A stretch of 64,000 bases of DNA, from the NCBI RefSeq assembly GCF_002159265.1, contig NZ_NFHG01000003.1:1-64000 (forward strand), given 5' to 3'. The translations under genes and the position numbers were made by a program. Under the pieces are notes generated by a model. The model did no database searches. It saw nothing but the letters and a program-made list of their open reading frames with translations, and was not told where the DNA came from. Shown here piece after piece: positions 36,534-43,399 of the stretch. This DNA is from Flavonifractor sp. An82. Lineage in GTDB: Bacteria; Bacillota; Clostridia; Oscillospirales; Oscillospiraceae. Position 1 is the stretch's first letter. The number at the start of each line of letters is the position of its first letter.

Positions 36534-36566
36534 GTTATAGCATAATTCCGGCTCCTATGCTATACT
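36534..36566. promoter_or_regulatory. Divergent extended -10 promoters of tadA and mntP
   Basis: The minus strand carries TGCTATAAC (36542-36534) for tadA and the plus strand TGCTATACT (36558-36566) for mntP, 15 bp apart. Neither has a strong -35. The leader of mntP is too short for the Mn2+ riboswitch that often precedes this gene. Confidence 0.55.
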
Positions 36567-36603
36567 ATTTTAAGCAAGGCTAATTTTTTTGCAGGTGATT
36601 GCT

Positions 36604-37167
36604 TTGATTGAAATTTTTCTCATCGCTGTCAGTCTTGCCCTGGACGCCTTCGCGGTGTCGGTGTCCAGCGGCATCTCCATCCCCGGCTTCGGCGGCCGCC
36701 AGGCCGTGAAGATGGGCCTGTGGTTCGGCGGCTTCCAGTTCGGTATGCCCCTCATCGGCTGGCTGCTGGGCAGCAGCGTCAGCCAGTACATAGAGGCTAT
36801 GGACCACTGGGTGGCCTTCGCCCTGCTGGCCATCATCGGCGGGCGGATGGTGTGGGGCGCCCTGCGCCAGGGGGCCGGTGAAGAGGAGGAGGCCCCCTCC
36901 GACCTCTCCGCCAAGCGGCTGTGCATGCTGGCCATCGCCACCAGCATTGACGCGCTGGCCGTGGGCGTGTCCATGGCCTTTATGAATGTGCCGGTCCTCC
37001 TCTCCGCCGTGGTCATCGGCGTGGTGGCCTTTGTGCTGTCGGTGGTGGGCGGCATGGTGGGCAAGCGGCTGGGGGCTCTGTTCCAGCGGCGGGCCGAGCT
37101 GGTGGGCGGTCTGGTACTCATCGGCATTGGACTGAAGATCGTCATTGAACATACGATGGGAGGTTAA
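36604..37167 (+). CDS. mntP: Manganese efflux protein MntP
   Basis: A 187-residue, six-helix membrane exporter. Each of the two repeats carries a conserved aspartate: LALDAFAVSVSSGI near the start and ATSIDALAVGVSMAF in the middle; GKRLGALFQRRAELVGGLVLIGIGLKI closes the protein. I place the start at TTG 36604, with AGGTG 6 nt upstream; TTG 36589 and GTG 36595 are alternatives. It is immediately followed by yqeC, so it may be co-transcribed with the hydroxylase maturation genes. Confidence 0.92.
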   Translation: MIEIFLIAVSLALDAFAVSVSSGISIPGFGGRQAVKMGLWFGGFQFGMPLIGWLLGSSVSQYIEAMDHWVAFALLAIIGGRMVWGALRQGAGEEEEAPSDLSAKRLCMLAIATSIDALAVGVSMAFMNVPVLLSAVVIGVVAFVLSVVGGMVGKRLGALFQRRAELVGGLVLIGIGLKIVIEHTMGG

Positions 37168-37170
37168 AGC

Positions 37171-37887
37171 ATGGGCATCTGGGAGACGCTGGGGCTGGAC
37201 CCCAAGGTCCACCGGCTGACCGCCCTGGTGGGGGGCGGCGGCAAGTCCTCCACCATGTATGCCATGGCCCGGCAGGCCATGGACCTGGGGCTGCGTGTGG
37301 TGGTCACCACCACCACCCATATCCTGCCCCACCCCAAGTTGCCCCTGACCGGCGACCCGGCCGCCCTGCCCGCCCTGCTGGCGGAGCACCGGGTGGTCAC
37401 CCTGGGGACCTACGATGCCCGGGGCAAGCTCACCGGCGCGGGAGATCCCGCCACCTGCCTGGCTGTGGCCGACGTGGTGCTCATTGAGGCCGACGGCGCC
37501 AAGCTGCGGCCCCTGAAGGCCCCGGCGGACCATGAGCCGGTGATCCCTCCCGCCTGTGACGCCGTCATCGCCTCAGCGGGCCTGGACTGCGTGGGCAAGC
37601 CGGTGGAAGAGATCTGCCACCGGCCGGAGCGGGTATGCGCTCTGCTGGGGGTCTCCCCCGACCATCGTATCACCCCCGCCGACGTGGCATCCATCCTGTC
37701 CAGCCCCCTGGGCGGGCGAAAGAGCGTGGGACAAGCCATGGCCTTCCGCTGTCTGCTGAACAAGGCGGACGACGATCAGCAGCGGGCCTGGGGAGAGGAG
37801 ATCAAGACCCTGCTGGCACAGCAGGGCATTGACAGTACCATCACCTATTATACGGAAGAGGAGCGGGGTGGATTATGCTTATTCTAG
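37171..37887 (+). CDS. yqeC: Selenium-dependent hydroxylase accessory protein YqeC
   Basis: A 238-residue P-loop protein. The nucleotide-binding GGGGKSS is at residues 21-27; VVVTTTTHIL and VLIEADGAKLRPLKAP are family signatures. yqeC occurs with yqeB and xdhC in genomes that carry selenium-dependent molybdenum hydroxylases (purine/xanthine dehydrogenases). Its exact biochemical step is unknown. The start lies 3 nt after mntP, and its 3' end overlaps yqeB by 13 nt. Confidence 0.92.
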   Translation: MGIWETLGLDPKVHRLTALVGGGGKSSTMYAMARQAMDLGLRVVVTTTTHILPHPKLPLTGDPAALPALLAEHRVVTLGTYDARGKLTGAGDPATCLAVADVVLIEADGAKLRPLKAPADHEPVIPPACDAVIASAGLDCVGKPVEEICHRPERVCALLGVSPDHRITPADVASILSSPLGGRKSVGQAMAFRCLLNKADDDQQRAWGEEIKTLLAQQGIDSTITYYTEEERGGLCLF

Positions 37888-38678
37888 TCAAAGGCGCGGG
37901 AGATCTGGCCACCGGCACGGCGGTGCGGCTGTACCGGGCGGGCTTTTCAGTGGTCATGACCGACATTGCCCAGCCCACGGCGGTGCGGCGGACCGTGGCT
38001 TTCTCCCAGTGTATGTACGACGGCCAGGTCACCGTGGAGGGGATCACCGCCCGGAAGGCGGCGGACAAGGCCCAGGCGGAGGCCATTCTGGCGGCGGGCG
38101 AGATCCCGGTGCTGGCCGACCCGGAGGCCCGTATCCGGACCGAATTGCCCTTTACCGTGGTGGTGGATGCCATTCTGGCCAAAAAGAATCTGGGCACCAC
38201 CCTGGACGACGCCGCCATCGTGCTGGCTCTGGGCCCCGGCTTCACCGCCGGGGTGGACTGCCACGGCGTCATTGAGACCAAGCGGGGCCACGACCTGGGC
38301 CGGCTTATCCTGGAGGGGGCCGCCATCCCCAACACCGGCGTGCCCGGCGACGTGGGAGGCTACACCAAGGAGCGCATTATCCGTGCCCCCGCCGACGGTC
38401 CCTTTGAGCCGGTGGCTCAGATCGGCCAGCAGGTCAATTTGGGGGACGTGGTGGCCAGAGTCAACGGCATCCCCGTCACCGCCCAGCTCACCGGCATCGT
38501 CCGGGGCATGCTGCCTGCCGGTATCCCCGTCACCGCCGGCATGAAGTCGGGGGACATCGATCCCCGGTGTGAGGTGCGCCACTGCTTCACCGTGTCGGAC
38601 AAGGCCCGGGCCATCGGCGGCGGCGTGCTGGAGGGTATTTTGTACTTTGGAAGGAGATTACGCCTGTGGAACGACTGA
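37875..38678 (+). CDS. yqeB: Selenium-dependent molybdenum hydroxylase maturation protein YqeB
   Basis: A 267-residue protein of the EF2563/YqeB family, a marker of selenium-dependent molybdenum hydroxylases. The N-terminal VKGAGDLATGTAVRLYRAGF is a Rossmann-like glycine motif; ALGPGFTAGVDCHGVIETKRGHDLGR and the biotinyl-lipoyl-like C-terminal half (GDVVARVNGIPVTAQLTG) follow. It probably helps insert labile selenium or sulfur into the cofactor; this is inferred from phylogenetic co-occurrence. It overlaps both yqeC and xdhC. Confidence 0.92.
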   Translation: MLILVKGAGDLATGTAVRLYRAGFSVVMTDIAQPTAVRRTVAFSQCMYDGQVTVEGITARKAADKAQAEAILAAGEIPVLADPEARIRTELPFTVVVDAILAKKNLGTTLDDAAIVLALGPGFTAGVDCHGVIETKRGHDLGRLILEGAAIPNTGVPGDVGGYTKERIIRAPADGPFEPVAQIGQQVNLGDVVARVNGIPVTAQLTGIVRGMLPAGIPVTAGMKSGDIDPRCEVRHCFTVSDKARAIGGGVLEGILYFGRRLRLWND

Positions 38679-39421
38679 TCCTGTGCGGCGGCGGCCATGT
38701 GTCGCTGGAGCTGGCCCACATTGCCGCCCGTCTGGAGTTTGAATTGGTAGTTATCGACGACCGGCCGGAGTTTGCCAATGAGGCCCGCTTCCCCATGGCC
38801 CATCAGGTACTGTGCATGCCCTTTGAGGAGGCCCTGGACGCTCTGGGCAGCCGGGACACCGACTTTTACGCCATTCTCACCCGGGGCCACGCCTTTGATA
38901 AGGAGTGTCTGGCCCACGTGCTGCGGGGACAGTACGCCTATGTGGGCATGATCGGCAGCCGCACCAAGGTGGCCGCCGTATACAAGGCCCTCCGGGAGGA
39001 GGGATTTTCCCAGGAAATGCTGGACGGGGTCCACTCCCCCATCGGCCTGTCCATCGGAGGCCAGACCCCGGCGGAGATCGCCGTGTCCATCGCCGCCCAG
39101 CTGGTGCAGGTGCGGGCTCAGCGGGGCCCCGGCGCGGTGCGTCCGCCTCAGGAGCCCGGTGTGCTGTGCACCATCGTGGAGAAGCACGGCTCCGCCCCCC
39201 GGGGGGTGGGCACCTGGATGCTGGTGCGGCCCGACGGCACCTGCGCCGGCACCATCGGCGGCGGCGCCGTGGAGTACGAGGCCAAGCTTCACGCCCAGGA
39301 GCTGTGGCAGTCCGGCGGACCGGAGGAGGTCGTGGAATACGACCTGTCCCACGCCGCCGCCGAGCTGGGCATGGTGTGCGGCGGCCGGGTGAAGGTCCGC
39401 TTTGAGCCCCGCCGCAACTGA
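38666..39421 (+). CDS. XdhC/CoxI-family maturation factor with swapped domain order
   Basis: A 251-residue XdhC-family protein. XdhC binds molybdopterin, aids its sulfuration and inserts it into xanthine dehydrogenase. Here the Rossmann XdhC_C domain comes first (LILCGGGHVSLELAHIA, VVIDDRPEFAN, YVGMIGSR; residues 1-150) and the CoxI domain second (KHGSAPRGVGTWMLV, GTIGGGAVE, MVCGGRVKV; residues 160-251), the reverse of the usual order. Start is GTG 38666 with AAGGAG 9 nt upstream, overlapping yqeB by 13 nt. Confidence 0.9.
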   Translation: MERLILCGGGHVSLELAHIAARLEFELVVIDDRPEFANEARFPMAHQVLCMPFEEALDALGSRDTDFYAILTRGHAFDKECLAHVLRGQYAYVGMIGSRTKVAAVYKALREEGFSQEMLDGVHSPIGLSIGGQTPAEIAVSIAAQLVQVRAQRGPGAVRPPQEPGVLCTIVEKHGSAPRGVGTWMLVRPDGTCAGTIGGGAVEYEAKLHAQELWQSGGPEEVVEYDLSHAAAELGMVCGGRVKVRFEPRRN

Positions 39422-39433
39422 ATGACGTTTACC

Positions 39434-39465
39434 AAGGCCGCCGGGCAATGCCCGGCGGCCTTTTT
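39434..39465 (+). terminator. Terminator of the yqeC-yqeB-xdhC unit
   Basis: A 13-bp stem (AAGGCCGCCGGGC and complement) with an AAT loop, followed by TTTTT. The same 28-nt hairpin recurs at 41412-41439. Confidence 0.92.
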
Positions 39466-39483
39466 CACCCATCTCCCATGAAA

Positions 39484-39497
39484 ATTTCCCGGGAAAT
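39484..39497. promoter_or_regulatory. Noc-binding palindrome (NBS)
   Basis: ATTTCCCGGGAAAT is identical to the 14-bp NBS bound by Bacillus subtilis Noc. A Noc-like gene lies at 56331. The site abuts the -35 of the ECF operon promoter. Function inferred from the B. subtilis system. Confidence 0.6.
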
Positions 39498-39526
39498 GAA
39501 ACCGTTTGTCCGGCAAAACCGTGTAT
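39498..39526 (+). promoter_or_regulatory. ECF-type promoter of the sigma/anti-sigma operon
   Basis: GAAACC (39498-39503), 17 nt, then GTGTAT. The AAC-containing -35 is typical of ECF sigma factors and suggests autoregulation. Confidence 0.5.
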
Positions 39527-39550
39527 AGGGCAGAAAGGAGGGCGGCTCAC

Positions 39551-40042
39551 TTGGAGGAAGGATGGAAGGAACCGGGTCAGCTGGCCCGGCAGTACGGCCC
39601 GGCGGTGTTTCGGCTGGCCTATGCCCGGACAGGCAGCCGGGCCGACGCGGAGGACGTGATGCAGGAGGTCTTTGTCCGCCTGCTGAAGGCCAGGCCGGAC
39701 TTTGCCGACCGGGAGCACGCCAGGGCCTGGCTGCTGCGGGTGGCGGCCAACTGCGCCAACGACTGGTTCCGGGCCCCCTGGCGGCGGCGGGAGGAGCCCC
39801 TCTCCCCCGCTCTGCCCGCGCCGGACGGCCCGGAGGAGGGCGGACTGGTGGAGGCGGTGCTGGCCCTGCCCGCCAAATACCGGGTGGTGGTGCACCTGTA
39901 CTACTATGAGGATATGAGCGTAGCGGAGATCGCCGCCCTTCTGGGCAAAAGCCAGGGCGGCATCAAGTCCCGGCTGTTCCGGGCCAGAGGGCTGCTGCGG
40001 GAATGGATGGAGGCGGATGAAGATGTTTCACAGGGACTATAA
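39551..40042 (+). CDS. ECF-family RNA polymerase sigma factor
   Basis: A 163-residue extracytoplasmic-function sigma factor. Region 2 is ARQYGPAVFRLAYARTGSRADAEDVMQEVF, with the DAED(V)xQE core recognition; region 4 is LPAKYRVVVHLYYYEDMSVAEIAALLGKSQGGIKSRL. No extra domains. The start is TTG 39551 because AAAGGAGG lies 9 nt upstream; the longer in-frame TTG at 39506 falls inside the promoter. Its 3' end overlaps the next gene by 20 nt, the usual sign of a sigma/anti-sigma pair. Confidence 0.92.
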   Translation: MEEGWKEPGQLARQYGPAVFRLAYARTGSRADAEDVMQEVFVRLLKARPDFADREHARAWLLRVAANCANDWFRAPWRRREEPLSPALPAPDGPEEGGLVEAVLALPAKYRVVVHLYYYEDMSVAEIAALLGKSQGGIKSRLFRARGLLREWMEADEDVSQGL

Positions 40043-41396
40043 GCGGGAGATGGACGCCCTGGAGCCCAGCCGGGCCGCGCTGGACCGGCTGGAGGCATTG
40101 ACAAAAGGAGAAACGCAAGTGAAGCAGGTAAGACGGTTGGGCCGCCGGGCGGTGGTGACGCTGGGCCTGTGCGCTGTGCTTATGGTTTCCGCCCTGGCGG
40201 CGGGGCCCGCTGTCTGGCAAGTCATCCAGGACCACTTGGGAAACCGGGCCCCCTATGCCTCCCAGGCCCTGGGCTCCTGTGAGGATCAGGGGATCCGGAT
40301 CGAGGTGCAGGCCGCCCTGGCCGACACCAGGGTCACCCGGCTGTACTTCACCCTGCAGGACCTGACGGGAACCACGCTGGATGAGGACACCGTCAGCGAT
40401 CTGATCCTCTCCCAGGAAACGGACGGACAGTTTGACTGGGGCAACGGCGGTAAGGGTCTGGAAGTGCTGGACTATGACCCGGAGCAGCATCTGGCCACCC
40501 TGGTATACAGCCGCGGCACCGCTGACCTGGCGGATGCTCCCCCCACTCAGGTCTGCCTGGAGGCCAGTTATTTTATTCCCGGTCACCGGCAGGCCCGGCT
40601 GGCCCTGGACCGGGAGGAACTTCCCACCGAGGACCTGGAAAGCACTGTAACCGATACCGGCGCCACCGTTCTTCTGCCGGACCAGAACCCTATGGCGCTG
40701 GATAACGACGGGGCTGTCTCCATCTCCTCCATGGGCTTTGCCTCCGACGGGTGCTATCATGTGCGCTTTGTTCAGGAAGAAGATATCGTTCCGCTGATGG
40801 ACGACGGACACCCCTGCTATGTGGAGTATTACCTGTATGACCCGGAGGACCCGGACCGCTGGCCTCAGCAGGGCATGGGGGACGTGCTCTGCACTGCGGT
40901 GGAGGGCGGCCGGGACTATTGCCTGCCCGGTCTGACGCCGGATACCCTGAAATACCTGGATCTGATGCATTTGAGTACGGAATATTCGGCAGCGGGCGGC
41001 AAGATCGAAGGGAGCTGGGAGATCACCGTTCCCGTGGAGGTACTGGACCTGCGCACCGCCACTCCGGCGGAGCCCCTCATGCTCCCCTATACCATCGGCG
41101 GGGAAATGCCCTTTGGCCGCACCTGGGACGCCCAGTTGGACCAGATCACGGTCTCTCCCCTCAGCGTCTGCACCAACTTCAGTACCCCGGAGGGGCAGGA
41201 GTCTCCCTGCCAGCTCACCGGTACAGAGCTGTCCCTCTCCGTGACCCTGGCCGACGGCACGACCCTTACCCCCGCTTATTATGACGAGGTGTGGAGCCAG
41301 CGGGCAGGCTGGGTGATGTGGGAGTTTGAGGAGCCCATTGACCCGGACCAGGTGGTCTCGGTCACCCTGAACGGGGAAACCCTGCCCATAGATTGA
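40023..41396 (+). CDS. Putative anti-sigma factor / DUF4179-type membrane protein
   Basis: A 457-residue protein with a short cytoplasmic N-terminus (about 40 residues, MDALEPSRAALDRLEAL), one transmembrane segment (AVVTLGLCAVLMVSALAAG) and a large extracytoplasmic domain of beta character. This is the architecture of DUF4179/RsiV-like partners of ECF sigma factors. I saw no zinc HxxxCxxC motif. It overlaps the sigma gene. ATG 40023 is preferred (GGAGG 9 nt away) over ATG 40017 (3 nt). The inducing signal is unknown. Confidence 0.75.
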   Translation: MFHRDYKREMDALEPSRAALDRLEALTKGETQVKQVRRLGRRAVVTLGLCAVLMVSALAAGPAVWQVIQDHLGNRAPYASQALGSCEDQGIRIEVQAALADTRVTRLYFTLQDLTGTTLDEDTVSDLILSQETDGQFDWGNGGKGLEVLDYDPEQHLATLVYSRGTADLADAPPTQVCLEASYFIPGHRQARLALDREELPTEDLESTVTDTGATVLLPDQNPMALDNDGAVSISSMGFASDGCYHVRFVQEEDIVPLMDDGHPCYVEYYLYDPEDPDRWPQQGMGDVLCTAVEGGRDYCLPGLTPDTLKYLDLMHLSTEYSAAGGKIEGSWEITVPVEVLDLRTATPAEPLMLPYTIGGEMPFGRTWDAQLDQITVSPLSVCTNFSTPEGQESPCQLTGTELSLSVTLADGTTLTPAYYDEVWSQRAGWVMWEFEEPIDPDQVVSVTLNGETLPID

Positions 41397-41411
41397 CGTA
41401 TTTCCCCTCTC

Positions 41412-41444
41412 CAAGGCCGCCGGGCAATGCCCGGCGGCCCTTTT
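41412..41444 (+). terminator. Terminator of the ECF operon
   Basis: The same CAAGGCCGCCGGGC-AAT-GCCCGGCGGCC hairpin as at 39434, followed by CTTTT. It ends 7 nt before the next -35 box. Confidence 0.88.
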
Positions 41445-41450
41445 GCGCCC

Positions 41451-41510
41451 TTGACAGCCCCGCCCTTTGGCGCTATAATCTTCTACAGAAGAAGAAGTTC
41501 TACAATAGAA
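41451..41510 (+). promoter_or_regulatory. Promoter and operator of the blaI operon
   Basis: A consensus promoter, TTGACA (41451-41456), 17 nt, TATAAT (41474-41479). Two diverged repeats of TTCTACA followed by AGAA (41481 on, and about 41499 on) lie over the transcription start. Their TACA core fits BlaI/MecI operators, so autorepression is likely. Confidence 0.75.
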
Positions 41511-41525
41511 GAAGGAGGTGTAACC

Positions 41526-41903
41526 ATGAAACAGGACATCCGCCGTCTGCCCGACAGCGAGCTGGAGCTGATGCAGATCATCTGGGACAAGGAGCCGCCG
41601 GTGACCCGGCCGGAGATCGAGGAGGCGCTGGCCAACACCCATCCTCTGGCCCCCACCACCATCCTTACCTTCCTCACCCGGCTGTGCGACAAGGGCTTTC
41701 TCCAGCTGGAGCGCCGAGGCAAGGTAAACTACTATACACCGATTATCACCAGAAAGGACTATCTGGCCCAGGCCAGCCGGGGGGTGCTGGACCAGCTCTT
41801 CGGGGGCTCGGTGGCCGCCCTGGTCACCTCCCTGGTGGACGCCGGGGTGAGCCGTGAGGACCTGGAGGAGCTGCGCCGCATGCTGGAGGAGGGACGGCTG
41901 TGA
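41526..41903 (+). CDS. blaI: BlaI/MecI-family repressor
   Basis: A 125-residue winged-helix repressor. LPDSELELMQIIWDKEPPVTRPEI is the family N-terminus, followed by the recognition region TTILTFLTRLCDKGFL and the dimerisation tail. BlaI-type repressors are cleaved when their membrane peptidase partner is activated. AAGGAGGTG lies 5 nt before the ATG. The gene overlaps the first M56 peptidase gene (GTGA). No beta-lactamase gene lies in the operon, so the output is unknown. Confidence 0.93.
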   Translation: MKQDIRRLPDSELELMQIIWDKEPPVTRPEIEEALANTHPLAPTTILTFLTRLCDKGFLQLERRGKVNYYTPIITRKDYLAQASRGVLDQLFGGSVAALVTSLVDAGVSREDLEELRRMLEEGRL

Positions 41904-43399
41904 ACAACTTTCTGATCGTCTGGTTCTACCGTGTATTTGTTGCCCTTGTACTGGGCATAGGGGTGGCTGTCTCCTTCTGGCTGGAGTGGAAGTATGAGCG
42001 GCAGGTGGCCGTCACCGGCTGTACCGTCCGGGTTAGCACCAAGCGGAACACCGTCATCTTCGTTATCCCCTGGGCGCTGCCCATTATGATGGCCGTCTAC
42101 TGGCTGATCTACGCCCCTTTTTTTGGTCCGGCGCTGGCCACCGACTCCCTGGTGGAGTTTTCTCTCCAGCTGCTGGTGGTCCTCTCCCTGTACTTCGCCC
42201 TGCTGCTGCTCCTGCTCCCCCTGCTGCGGCGGACCATCTCCGCCCGGGCCTGCGCTACCCTGTGGCTGCTGCCCGTCTTTTTATACTACGATATCCTGCT
42301 CTGGCAGCTGTCCTTTGTGCCGCCCCTGGTGGTGCTCTCCATCCCCAACGGCCTGGGCCCTGTCCTCCTTGGGATCTGGCTGGCGGGGGCCGGGGCGGTG
42401 GTTCTGTGGTATCTGATTTCCCACCTCCGCTTCCGCCGCCGGCTTTTGAAGAACGCCCGGCCGGTGGAGGATACGGACGTCATCAACCTGTGGTGGGACG
42501 AGCATCGTCTGGCCCTGGTAAAGCAGCGCATTAGGCTGGTGACCAGCCCCGCTGTCTCTTCTCCTCTGACCATAGGGCTCTTCAACCGTACCATGTGTAC
42601 GGTGCTGCCGGAGCGGAACTACACCCTGGAGCAGTACCAGCTCATCTTCCGCCATGAGCTCCGCCACGTCCAGCGGTGGGACATATCCACCAAGTGCTTT
42701 TATCTCTTCTGCAAGGCCCTGTGCTGGTTCAATCCCCTGATGTGGGCGGCCATCCGGAAGGCCTCCTCCGACCTGGAGCTGTCCTGTGACGAGATGGTGG
42801 TGTACGATGCGGAGGACCACACCCGACGGGAGTACGCCTCCCTCCTGCTGGAGACTGCAGGGGATGAGCGAGGCTTTACCACCTGTCTGTCCGCCTCGGC
42901 CTCCAGCCTGCGCCGCCGCCTGAAGGGGGTCATGGTCCCCCGGGAGCGGGGCTCCGGGGCCCTGGTTCTGGGGCTCATCATGGCAGTCCTGGTGCTGTGC
43001 TCCGGCCTGATTTGGGTGAGCACCGCCAACGGCACCGCCGGGGAGCTGCTCTTTCCCAATCAGGAGGAAGTGATCTTCCAATCCGTCAATGTGTACGTGG
43101 GCAGCGACAGCGTCGATGTGCGGGAGCCCTCCCCCACTATGAACCGGGCCCTGCTGGCGGAGCTGTCCGACCTGCCGGTGACCAAGCTGGCCGTGGGCCC
43201 CAACATCCCCGGCAGCGCAAAACCCCGTCTCTCCGCCTTCCTGTCCGACAGGGAGCACCTGCAATATCTGCGTCTCACCGACGGTCTGTGCTCTCTGACT
43301 ATACTGGACGGCATAGATGAGGTATCTACTCTCTACCGGGTGGACGGCCCGGTGGACTGGGAGGGACTGTATGCCCTGGCAGAGGAGGAATCGTCATGA
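41900..43399 (+). CDS. M56 (BlaR1-like) membrane metallopeptidase, first copy
   Basis: A 499-residue sensor-type protease. Four hydrophobic segments occupy the first 180 residues, followed by a cytoplasmic peptidase domain with the zinc motif HELRHVQ near residue 251 and a downstream ELSCDEMVV glutamate. Another membrane segment near 360 (GLIMAVLVLCSGLIWV) precedes about 120 extracytoplasmic residues, much shorter than the penicillin-binding sensor of BlaR1. It would cleave BlaI on an unknown signal. Start is GTG overlapping blaI. Confidence 0.88.
   Translation: MNNFLIVWFYRVFVALVLGIGVAVSFWLEWKYERQVAVTGCTVRVSTKRNTVIFVIPWALPIMMAVYWLIYAPFFGPALATDSLVEFSLQLLVVLSLYFALLLLLLPLLRRTISARACATLWLLPVFLYYDILLWQLSFVPPLVVLSIPNGLGPVLLGIWLAGAGAVVLWYLISHLRFRRRLLKNARPVEDTDVINLWWDEHRLALVKQRIRLVTSPAVSSPLTIGLFNRTMCTVLPERNYTLEQYQLIFRHELRHVQRWDISTKCFYLFCKALCWFNPLMWAAIRKASSDLELSCDEMVVYDAEDHTRREYASLLLETAGDERGFTTCLSASASSLRRRLKGVMVPRERGSGALVLGLIMAVLVLCSGLIWVSTANGTAGELLFPNQEEVIFQSVNVYVGSDSVDVREPSPTMNRALLAELSDLPVTKLAVGPNIPGSAKPRLSAFLSDREHLQYLRLTDGLCSLTILDGIDEVSTLYRVDGPVDWEGLYALAEEESS

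Noticed and set aside
36541-36603. Manganese (yybP-ykoY) riboswitch upstream of mntP
   Set aside because: The leader is under 40 nt from the likely start site, too short for the aptamer.
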